Positions 1 through 24,394 of a stretch of 25,148 bases of DNA are shown in pieces. Under the pieces are notes generated by a model that was given only the letters and a program-made list of their open reading frames with translations, did no database searches and had not been told where the DNA came from. Within the stretch, counting starts at the first letter, position 1; each line of letters begins with the position of its first letter. Location: the NCBI GenBank assembly GCA_019648995.1, contig BLXT01008026.1, positions 47,473 through 72,620 on the forward strand, in the 5' to 3' direction. Position numbers and translations under genes: made by a program. This stretch comes from Plakobranchus ocellatus (Eukaryota; Mollusca; Gastropoda; Plakobranchidae).

Positions 1-42
<42 letters not shown>
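1..42. repeat. (GA)n microsatellite, cut by window edge
   Basis: Pure GA dinucleotide repeat of 21 units from base 1; it probably continues to the left of the window. Confidence 0.95.
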
Positions 43-45
<3 letters not shown>

Positions 46-2446
46 CTAAATGATATTGCTCCACAAAAACCACCAGTAAAAAAAACGATTATGAGGACAT
101 TTTTTGTTCTACAGCCATACATGTATCTCTTTGGATCCTTAAATTTCTATTAGTTGTTCACCAGCATGCGCTTTTGTATTTCTTTATGCTCAAGTAAAAG
201 TAATTATTTGTCTGAAATTGTTTTCTAGTAAAATTTGACACTCACACTCAAGAATCAAGGGGCGAAATGAAAATTATAATTTAAATACAATCTTCTTTCA
301 AAAGGTTATGAACAATCATTATTTACAAGGAACTATGAAAATACACAGGAATTTCGTTTCAAGGTCTGACATATTTTTAAAAAAAGCTTTTCGTCAAATT
401 CACGGAGTTTTGTATAAATATGGCAGGATCCCAAAGGATGTAATTGGACACAATCAGAATGTCATCATGGTGCTAAAATTTTGGCCTAAGTCACTTTTTT
501 CAGTTTTGAGACGATTGAAAAAAAACAACTGATTTTTACTTCAGAAGTAATACATTTTCACTTTACTTAATTAGCAATATTAGCCAATAGTGAGTACATA
601 ACTGATCTCTCAAAGTCATGAATGTAATGACGTGGAGAGAATAAATAACCTTGATATCTAGACATATATTAAATATTACACTGTAATTATGTAAATTTGC
701 TAACAGAGGATTTACTTCATATAATTCAGACCCACAGTGGCTGCTCTACAGGGCTGAATCTAATTTTTGTTTGAAAATGCTGATAGGCTACACTTTACCA
801 AATTGATACAAGCTAAACACCTGTTTGATTTTAGTTAGTTTATCCTCTGACCAATGGTGCAGAACAAAGCATGACTTTCTACACCCTCTTCATCTCTATT
901 TGCACAAAATAATTTCTCTGAGAAAAATAAATTAAGTTGATATCTAGAATTACAATATCTATATTACAATGTAAAAATGGCTGAGATTTTTTTTGTTAAT
1001 AGCAAACATTTTATTTTTTAAATGGTTGAGACCTTGTATAAACTTCAAACCAAAGATAGTCCTATCCTAGTCCACTAGTACATAGACCAGTTTTGGGATA
1101 TCTTAGAAATCTAAAAGAAACCACAAATTTTTAGAGTATACAACAGGTCCAGTTGTACTTAAGAAAATTCTTGTAAGTGTGAGTTTTGCATCTGTCTCCT
1201 GCATGTCAAAATTTATCTTACAAGAAATATGGTTTTGCTAGAGCTGGATGGATTGTAAACATTAAGAGACACAGAGCACGGAGCAGTTAGCTACATCAAA
1301 AGAACCTGTAGGCCTTATTGGCAAATTACAGATTGTTGAACTGGAGATTGTTTATGATCTGCTTTATTTCCATAACCACACAATATTGAATTTATTTTTT
1401 ATGGAATAAATATTATTGATGTTTTATTGCCTGCTCTGATTATAAATTTGTAATAAGAAATATATATATATGTTTTAAAAAAGAATTTTTTATTAGCAGG
1501 CAATTAAAGGATGAGGAGATTGACAGATTGACTACAAAAAGAGAGAGAGAAGGGGGAAGAAGGGATGGGTGGGACAATAGAGAGAAAAAGAAGAGAGAGT
1601 GATACTGAAAGAAAGCAGTTGCATAGTAAAAAATGCTAGCAGCAGCTTTAATGCTAGAATGAAAACCAACAGCTAAACAAATCATACATTTTCTCTGTAG
1701 AAAAAGTGGATGGAGGGGGTTTGGTGGCAGCCGAAGAAGAAGAAATCATGCATGGCTTACATGATAACGAAAGTTTTAGATGTTGATATTGTCACATGTC
1801 AAGCCCCAATATTACTGGCTTCAACCCAAGCAAAGGTAACAGTGTAATTACATAAACAACTTTTATTTTGTGAAGAGAATAAAAAAAGCCAGGGCCTGCA
1901 TATCTAACAAATCAATTTGGCATCATAATGTACCTGGGCAGGCTGAAAAGGAATGCCATTTCCAAAGTAACTTCTTTCAGATTTATTTCAAAAAGCTGAT
2001 ATTTGGCACGTATACTCTCAACCCAAATGACTTTAGCATTATATGATTTCACATCTGTATGATGTCATCAGGCAGCAAAATCACTGATGTCATATGCATG
2101 GCAAAAGAATTGGTAGTCCTCTAAAGACCTTTGATGTCAGCAATGTGCTGTTACTGAATTTTTTTCGATTGAAGTCTGCTCATCAAAAGAAATTCATCAA
2201 AGAATAAAACATGTATAAAGAGGAGCTTGCCTCAACTACTCTTCTATTTGGCAAAGAATTTCATCTGTGAAAGGAGAAGACCTGAAAGAGATACAATGGC
2301 ACAATTAAAGCCATTTGGGTAGGCATGAGAGTGCCTCAAATGCAACCAATGAAACATTTGTAAGAAAGACAATTTTAATAACCAGCGGTCAAGCAAACTG
2401 ATATAAAAAAAAAGAGAGAACATATGATCACAGATATTCTGCAGTA
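43..2446. other. intergenic DNA without a supported gene
   Basis: AT-rich sequence. The open frames here are short, have no recognisable domains and show no convincing splice structure. A polypurine stretch (about 1535-1600, AG-rich on the + strand) accounts for the minus-strand frame at 1440-1685. A weak terminal-exon candidate at 1701-1786 is discussed in the findings. Confidence 0.6.
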
Positions 2447-2507
2447 GCCAAATGAAAAGCAGTATAGTTCATAGACTTAACACTGATGATACTGCTCTTC
2501 ATTTGGC
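2447..2507. repeat. 19-bp inverted repeat (hairpin)
   Basis: The arm at 2447-2465 (GCCAAATGAAAAGCAGTAT) is complementary to 2489-2507 at 18 of 19 positions; the odd position would be a G-U pair in a + strand RNA. The loop is 23 nt. It could be a small foldback element or a hairpin RNA precursor. Nothing shows transcription. Confidence 0.8.
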
Positions 2508-2703
2508 CATATTTATATATAGCCATTGACAAAAGGTCGTCTCTTTCACCATACTATATTGGAAAAATTTTAAATCCTTTTAATGTGCTTATATTTTGTT
2601 AGGTACTAGCCCATGACATATGTGTTGTGGTGCTATGGTTAAAAAAATAACTGCTTCATTAGTTTTATAAAATTAATTTGATTTTGTACATTTGCCCTCC
2701 TCT

Positions 2704-4264
2704 GTTGGTTGTCACATGGGACATGACAAAAGTTGTATAAATCACAAATTCTGATACATTTGTTTGTGTTTTTAGTTGAAATGCATTTGTTTTGTGATCC
2801 TTAGAGCTACCTAAAAAAATTTCAACTTACTTTGCCCTCATATACAACTAAGGAATGATCATAAAAGAAATTGGGTAGGAAGAGATAGCAGCTGCACTCC
2901 ATGCAGTACAGAAGGAAATAAAATAAACAAGAGTGCCACAACCAAATGCGGCCTGGTTTTTTTTTCTTATGATTTACATTTTTTGTTCTATACTCTTAAC
3001 ATTTTGATACATGGAAACGGCCTGGCCCTTCACATTTTCTTTTTAGAATCTGTTTTAAATGGCATTCTCTTTTTAGAATCTGTTTTAAACTGGCCCTGGA
3101 ACTATGGAACTAGATATAGATTTAAATCTAAACCGATCTAATTATTTGGCTATCATAATCAACATGAAGATCTCTATAATACTAGAATAATAGCAGAATC
3201 TAGTTACAAAGACTACAATTATGCTCAAATAATAAAACAACAGTAACTCCACATATTATCCTAAAATATAAAAATCACCCATTTAGATTCTTACAAAATC
3301 TTTGAACACATATAATAAATTATAGTTTACAGTTTTTAATTGGATCTAGCGCTAGGCCTATAAAATGACTTCAATCTTTCAAAATGAATGAATAATGTTG
3401 GTTGTCACGATAAGACATGTGACAACCAACAGAAAATTTGACGTCATTTACATAAACACTCATTTAGATTTAGTTTTGAAGTTTCTAGGCAAACCTTAAA
3501 ACACGCTAAAAATTAGCCTTGCACTTGCAGTGTTTAATTGAATCTATAAAAGAACTACTTATCTCTAAAAATTGATAAAAAAAATTTTGGTTGTCATAAA
3601 GAGACATGACTTTAGCAGAGAAGGGTCATGTCCACTACACAATTGACAACCGACTGAAATTTTGCTGCAATATCACAGAAGATTCTAATTCGGTCTTTGC
3701 TGATAGTAGTGTTAGTCAAATCGTAACATAATCTAAAGTAAAGCTTTCTGATGTTTTTTTTTTTGTTTGTTTGTTTTTTAATATTATAGTTCAGCTCTCC
3801 TGGGGAATTTATTATGTTGGTTGTAACAACAAGACATGAGTCTCTGCTTATGGTTGTCATACCGGACGTAGAAAAATTTATGTTCCATGAGATTCTGTGG
3901 AACAATCTAGATTTATCAGTTGGGCCTGTTGCCGGATCAACCATTTCTTTATTTTAGAGGATTATCTCCCTCATTTGTTAGCATCATAGTTTAATAAAAT
4001 ATGATTAGTATGATTTAAATGAACAAACTTCAACTAATGGTTGTTATAGGTCTAACGGTCGTCATACATTTTCACTGATAAAAGTTCAACACAGACAATG
4101 ATGTACAGTATACCCTCTCCCTGTCTTCGTGCATTCATCGGCAGTTTATACACTTGTTTACACAAACTGGATGTGCACCTCTAAAGTTGTGAGCAGTATT
4201 AAAGATGTGGACAAATAGGATACAATAATATCAATAATTATTTGGTTGCCACAAACGGACATGA
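2704..4264. repeat. dispersed GGTTGTCAC...GACATGAC motif family
   Basis: The motif GGTTGTCAC, about 5-10 nt, then GACATGAC recurs with variation near 2704, 3397, 3587, 3815, 4037 and 4241. From 3397 on the spacing is roughly 190-230 bp, like a degenerate tandem array. The copy at 3397-3430 is a perfect 12-bp inverted repeat (GTTGGTTGTCAC and its complement around a 10-nt spacer). The copy at 3587-3610 is faced by an inverted copy at 3624-3653. The 110-codon minus-strand frame at 3612-3944 overlaps these copies and matches no family I know. Confidence 0.6.
3033..3089 (+). repeat. 30-bp tandem duplication
   Basis: Two copies (3033-3059 and 3063-3089) share the core TTTTTAGAATCTGTTTTAAA with a 30-bp period and one mismatch in the aligned 27 bases. 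Similar CTGGCCC stretches lie on both sides. Confidence 0.85.
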
Positions 4265-6549
4265 CTGCTCTTCACTTTCGCATAATGTGGAAAAAAAATT
4301 GCACATGCACGACATATCACTAAAGTCTTGATAGTAACAGTTAATTTTCCTTTTTAGAATACAGAAAAGAAATTTTTTTTTAACAATTCTGTATTTCGTT
4401 TCATTACAACATATCTGTTGAATCAGCTGCCATTTGGACATTAATTATGATGACCCACAAAAACATTTTGAAGGAACCATTTATTTCGCCTAAAACATCA
4501 CAAACACACAAAATTGAATGAATGGGATAAAATTTTGATACAAACAAGTTTTCATTCAGAAGAAACAATGGTTTAAATGCATTAAAATTCGTTTTTTACA
4601 AAAACTCAGGCACATGACCTAGTTAAAGAAGAGTTGCTAAAAAGATTGATATCGGCAATTCAAACATTTTAAAACGGCACTTCATGTCTCAAAAATGTGA
4701 AATTATCTTATTTGTCTCCTGATCATTTTTTAGCACGGAATTATAAGCAAAATTGTATAAAATAAAGATGTTTTTATTTTGACAATTTTGTACGCATGGG
4801 TAGCTGAGGACTACTTTTTGTCAATGGCTAAAAATATTCTGGGGTAAAGGAAAGTGCGTGCATGGTGGATCCTGTGATTGTTGTGACTGAAAGTGCGAAG
4901 AAAAGACTATGTGTGCTGAACTCTTGAAAAGATATGAAGATGAGGATGAACTATTCATTCACTACAGAGACCCAAAGAGCAAAGATCAATCAACGGAATA
5001 CAATATAGTAATATATACATACACAAGACATAGTCATCAACCAAGAAGTTCAAAGTTGTTGCCTTCACTAGAATAGTTCTGCTCACAGAAACTCCAAAGA
5101 TTTAATTCATCTATTGAATGTTTAAAACAAGACAAGGCAGCAGATTGTGACAGGAGATGAATCATGAGTGCACCACTGAGACCTAAAGAGCAAACGTCAT
5201 TCAATAGAATACAGTCACAAGAAATAGCTGCCAAAACAAGTGCAAAAGCTAAGAGCCAAGCACCCTGCAAAAAAATGCCGTATTTAGAATGAAAATGCTA
5301 GATCACACAGAGATTGACAGACTTAAGATAAAGAATATGAATTTCTCTATTTCACCACATCTGCCGTACAGCCCAGACCTATACCCATAACAACCAAAGA
5401 GTGGATTTTTTTATGATTTCCGCTAACCCATAATGTTACGAATCCACTGAAAATTGTGATCCCTGCCTCTGCATGATAAATTTTGCAGTTGCACCAGGCT
5501 TTCCAAATGAGAAAATAACCTCTTTCTAAAGTACAATCCTTCCAATAGCCTCTATTTTTTGTCTTATAATTGCAAAATAATCAATCAAGATGCATAGCCT
5601 ACAATAATGTTTTCCAGTTTTATCATAATGATCTTTTTAAAATTTAGTCCTCCAAACACTACCCTCATAAGTTACTTGGGCGTGGTTCCCCAGAAAAAAT
5701 ATCCTTGCTGGAAAACTTTGCATCTAGATCTGCAGACAAGAGATAAGTTCTTTACGCAGCTTCGACTTACCTTTTCTGTGATTCTATAGATGACATTAGA
5801 TATTAGAATCTAGATCTAGATTCTATATATCAAAACTTCACGCCTAGATCTAGGCCTGCCCATCCATTAAATTTGAAGGGGAAGAAAAATCCGTTCAACT
5901 TTGTTGTTACTCGAAATCTTATCTTGATATATTTATAATAAGACTTTAATCTTTCCGCATAAAAATCTTAATTAATCAAGTTGGAAAGATTGAAATCTAG
6001 TGTATTCTAGCATAGAGTTTGGTTTGATGTTCACTCTATTGCTAAATGCCTACAGCAGCCGTCAACGTATTCATGATCTTGCAACAAGCAAAATCCAAGT
6101 GTTGACGGCAGGCAACGTAGCGATCTTTGGAAGTTATCGAACTTTACAACGGCTAATATGGAAATGGAGTTTGGCAACCAAATGAATTAATTCGAATGCC
6201 TGATTTGAAAAATCCAAAAAAGTAAGATTTCTTAAAATATATTGTACACAAGTAATACACTACTTAATTAATATGTGAATATTTCAAGCGCTCTCCGTAA
6301 AAAATCTGTCTTATTTTACAAAAATCCATACTAAATAAAGAATGCCACGATGGCAATGAAACCTCCTTCATCACAATCATGGAAGTGTCAAGAAGAACCA
6401 ATTGTGGGCCAATTTTTTTTCTTCCTCTTTTTCAGGTGTCTTGTCTGGATCAGACATTAACGATCATAGTCCTCCACTCAAACCTGTTCTCACTTAACTT
6501 TGTAAAGTTGTTGTTTCTACTTTTACCTTAAGACTTTCAATAAAAGTTG
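4265..6549. other. intergenic DNA without a supported gene
   Basis: AT-rich sequence. The minus-strand frame at 5037-5270 (77 codons, hydrophobic N-terminus) looks like a signal peptide, but its first codons lie within a splice-acceptor-like T-tract plus GCAG, and it matches no family I recognise. A ~40-bp segment at 4968-5008 recurs at 5180-5220 with about 80% identity. The short frames at 5607-5789 and 6000-6185 show no domain. Confidence 0.5.
5804..5855. repeat. AGATCTAG palindromes
   Basis: A 22-bp perfect palindrome centred on AGATCT occupies 5804-5825. A second one, GCCTAGATCTAGGC, lies at 5842-5855. The 17-mer CTAGATCTAGGCCTGCC (5844-5860) is repeated exactly at 8953-8969, linking this site to the larger block upstream of RAD51. 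Confidence 0.85.
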
Positions 6550-7394
6550 TCCTCTCCCAACCTCTAATGCGAATGGCTTCAATCTTTCTAGTGACTACTT
6601 TGGTGTTTTCAACCCTTGTGTCCGCACATGAGTCCTGAAAATTGTAGCTGTCTCCGTCTTATGGTTTCAATTTCTGATCTTTCCGGACCAATTCATTGGA
6701 CTTGTTTTCATTCATGATACCATCATTATTCATAAAACACATTTCTCTCTGTTTTCTTGCTATTGTCCAACACTCACTTTCATATATTATTTAGTCCCGA
6801 TCATACAGTATATGTTTTCATTATCCTTAGCTCGGTATGCATACTTATGTTTCTGTTTGTCAATATTGGTTTCATCTTTTGGAGTGCGCTTTGGCCATTC
6901 TACTTTTTTCACTTATGCACCTACTATCTTATGTAGTCAGTAGCCAAGATATTTGAATTCTGTGACTTGTTGGTGTTTTTTTTTTTTTCTCTCACCTTTT
7001 CTAACAACATTGTACTTAGGGTTTGAAGGTTTCTTTGAGCTGACCCTACATTTATGATGTTTTATTCCACACTTAAAGGCAGGCCCATTCTTTCGCTCTC
7101 TAAAACAACAATATCTAAAAGCTTTGAAACTGATCGATAAAGTCTGCTATTAAAACTGCATACCTGAGATTATTCAGATTTTCTCCGTTTCCTTTTAAGC
7201 CAGAAACATCCTTTAGATTCTTAAAATAAAAATTAAGAAGATCAGGAGACACAAGACATCCGTGCCTCACACACCTTTTGATGAATTTGAAACCACTGTA
7301 TTCTGTTTCAATTCTTACAGATGCAGTTTGATCCAAGTATAGATTTCTAAATGCTCTCAGATATTTGGCAAGGGGGGTGGGGGGTTCCATAGGT
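6550..7394 (-). pseudogene. decayed non-LTR (LINE) reverse transcriptase fragment
   Basis: On the minus strand, codons from about 7372 down resemble the middle of a LINE reverse transcriptase: NLYLDQTASVRIE, then a degraded 'RGVRQGC-LSP-LFN' block read as RCVRHGCLVSPDLLNFYF. The position of the YADD active site (about 7141-7162) reads YAVLIAD, so the catalytic Asp pair is gone. Further on, in other frames, come EFKYLGY (about 6940-6960), MAK (about 6890-6899) and ESECWTIARK (about 6752-6782), which match the usual order of conserved blocks at the C-terminal end of this kind of polyprotein. Stops and frame changes separate the blocks. The element is 5'-truncated, and the 3' boundary is uncertain. 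The clade is not resolved; it resembles the 'endonuclease-reverse transcriptase' LINEs abundant in invertebrates. It is an inactive fossil. Confidence 0.75.
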
Positions 7395-7604
7395 TCCGGA
7401 ACCCCTCCCCTGGAAAAGTTATATCCATGTGGATGTTGATTATGTACTATTTTAGTGCCAGGAGAGGCTACATTTTTGCTCTTAGATTGAAAAAATTCGT
7501 CCGGAATCCCTCCCTCGCAAAAGTTATGTACCTGCGGATGTTGATTATGCACTATGTTGGTGCCAGGGGAGGCCACATTTTCATTCTCAAACTGCAAAAA
7601 TTTA
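7395..7604. repeat. 105-bp tandem repeat, two copies plus a partial
   Basis: Units 7395-7499 and 7500-7604 align without gaps in phase (TCCGGAA..., GGATGTTGATTATG..., GTGCCAGG.GAGGC.ACATTTT). A partial further unit is visible at about 7605-7622. The period is 35 codons, so the minus strand stays open through both copies and runs into the LINE fragment. That explains the 168-codon frame at 7115-7621, which is not a gene. The flanks are C/G-rich (7372-7390 and 7613-7645), unlike the AT-rich surroundings. Confidence 0.85.
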
Positions 7605-7645
7605 TAAGCTTCAGGGGGCAAAGACCCACCCCCGCCCCCATCACA

Positions 7646-8221
<576 letters not shown>

Positions 8222-8740
8222 AGTTTATTATTATAATAAGTAATAATGAATGCTCGGCTTTGCCTTTGTTCTTTTAAATTGTATAATTTTTGGTTGCCAT
8301 TGCCTTAAATTTGACTGGGATGTAACAGAATCTTTACAAAAAAAGACCAAGCTGTAAATAACACAAAAGCACAACAACAAACAAAACCATAGCAAAACAA
8401 AACACAAACATTGAGTCGCAAATTGGGAAAGATGGATCAAGGGCCCTGAAATAGGATTCTCAAGAATGCTAAAGGGATGACAATGAAAGAATTTGTCAAG
8501 GAGAGTTCAAATCAATCTAGCGTGGAAAAAAAGCACTCGCTGGCCATGCTTCATTTGACTGATTATTACACAAACTCGTTACTAGGGGATTCTCAAACCA
8601 CTCGCAAGCACCAAGGTATAAGAAAAATTAATTAATAATATTGCGAAACCAGACGATACATGGAAACGTATTTTTTGGGCTGAATTTTCATCATTTGGCC
8701 GCGGGGAATTCAATGGTAAGCCTTGTGCTGTCCGATTAGA
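8222..8740. other. intergenic DNA, possible RAD51 promoter-side sequence
   Basis: No gene recognised. At 8690-8722 a GC-richer patch (TTTGGCCGCGGGGAATT) is followed by ATGGTAAGCC, a good splice-donor context. This makes it a speculative place for an untranslated first exon of RAD51 (see findings). Confidence 0.35.
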
Positions 8741-9325
8741 TTTACATTAGATCTAGAACTAGAGTCTTCTATAGATTTCAGGGTCAGTTATATATTTATG
8801 GCACATTGAGACATCTTTTAAGCTCATTCTTAGGATAGAGTGTTTACAATCAAACCAGAACCACAATCTATTTAGATCTAGATCTAGGAGACTTTCGTAA
8901 TTTCGACATCTGTAGCAAGGCTAGAAATACAAGCCTCTAAATTTAGATAGATCTAGATCTAGGCCTGCCACATGACAGTGACATGTTGTAGGTCTAAATT
9001 TAGATCAAGTAAGGGCCTATTTAGATAGAATTCTAGATCTAGATCTAGATTTCTATAGCATAAGAAAGGGGTTAATCCGGGGACAGGCCCAGCAACTTTT
9101 AGGTCTAGTTTCGGTTAAGCTACTGACGAAATGAACAAGTTGCACTTCAGACCAAGCTATTATAAAAAGTGCTATTTTCATGCAATATCTACACGACTAG
9201 ATCTAGCTGATAAAGGTAGATCTAGAAGTCGTTGGGCATGTCCCCGTTCTAAAAAAAAAATGATTTGAGTGTGAGCACCAATCACTAGATTCTAGATCCT
9301 AGATCTAGATTAGATCTACATTACT
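8741..9325. repeat. AGATCTAG-rich satellite-like block
   Basis: Short overlapping palindromes of the form TAGATCTAGATC occur at about 8746, 8875, 8946, 9033, 9196, 9215 and 9286-9318, with looser copies (TTTAGATC, ATTCTAGATC) between them. No longer repeat unit is evident. The motif is far denser here than in most of the window; 5804-5855 has a smaller cluster. Confidence 0.8.
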
Positions 9326-10551
9326 TCACCTCACCACCAACAGCACTGCCATAAGATTTGGAAAAAAAATGCCAGTTCAACTCAATCAAGTTTTATCTAC
9401 AATTAAGAGCAGAGAACATTGTTGTCTTATATATGCTTTGTTAATTTCCAGGCCATGTTGCAGCAATAAATATTGCATGGTTCAAGAATTATTTCATTCT
9501 CCATACATAAAATTTGAAACGATGAGAGACTGACAGGAGTAGCCTTCATTTTTCAAAATGTTTGTTACAAAAACTGAAACATTTTTTTTTTAAATTTAGG
9601 AACTGACATTTTACTCAGCATTACTGGGCATAGCTAACAATAACATTTATCGAAGAAAGACTCGAAAGAGATAATTATATAAATGTTCTAGGGACCACTC
9701 CAAAATTTCAGAAAAAGGATGTTGTACATAGATCTATATCACGCATGAAGACATAACAATTAATGACTAAAAATAGCTGAATTTTCAAAACAATTCTCTT
9801 TATGGCAGTTTATTTAGGTAGAAAAAGGAAGCAACTAGGTCAGTGATGAATTTGAACAGCTTAAAAACCAACAAAACATCTAAACTTGTCTCAAACAATT
9901 TAAGCACTTTACAAAGCAACTACGTCAGGAATGATTTTGGAAAGATAAAAACCAACCTCAATAACATAGCGGATCGGAATTTAAAAGAAAAAATCTGTAA
10001 TACAGTACAGGAACTTTAGGCCCTAGTTATTTTGATTAGAATGTAAAACTTTGGGACAGAAAAGTTGTTAGATATTTTTTTTTAATTAGCCTTCTTCCTT
10101 CCCCAGAGAAAAGCTGAAAAAACTATCATTTTGTCTTTCACAGTTACTTACTAGGCCCATACATAATAAAAAATCACTCATAGGACAGACGGTAGAAACT
10201 TGTTTGAATATTCAGATTCTGATAATTGCATTGGTATCTCTATCATTAATTGGCATCAGCACTTTCAAATGTAGGAATGAGATTAAGTTGACTTTTGTTT
10301 GAATAAATTTTGTACCTTTCCTTTTTGAAACTTTTTCATTCTGAATGATTGCTAAAATTTTGAAAGAAAAAGTGAGACTCATTTTTTAGTATTCCAAATT
10401 TTTGTTTTCATCTGTTATGCCTTATTAAAGGTCGGGAATTTTAATCAGTTTTACCTATAATATTAAATTGAGGCATTTAAATTGTAAATTTTTTCATAAA
10501 CCACCTTTTCTACTTGTCCATGTTCTGAAGTTTATAATCATCAAGTGAAGC
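9326..10551 (+). promoter_or_regulatory. region immediately upstream of RAD51 start codon
   Basis: It contains the 5' UTR or the intron just before it. No TATA box or CpG island stands out. The stretch CTTTTCTACTTGTCC followed by TTCTGAAG (about 10504-10530) could be a splice acceptor, which would fit the untranslated first exon known from vertebrate RAD51 genes. An in-frame TGA at 10546-10548 precedes the ATG. The assignment as regulatory DNA is positional only. Confidence 0.35.

Positions 10552-24394
<13,843 letters not shown>

Noticed and set aside
3612..3944. 110-codon minus-strand open frame
   Set aside because: It runs through the GGTTGTCAC motif copies and a T-rich tract, has no recognisable domain and no splice partner; best explained by chance.
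2704..4264. CRISPR-like array from regularly spaced palindromic motifs
   Set aside because: The copies are degenerate, spaced about 200 bp apart, in a eukaryotic genome, with no adjoining cas genes.
7115..7621. 168-codon minus-strand frame as an intact gene
   Set aside because: It is a fusion by chance of the 105-bp tandem repeat (a multiple of three) with a LINE reverse transcriptase relic that lacks its active site.
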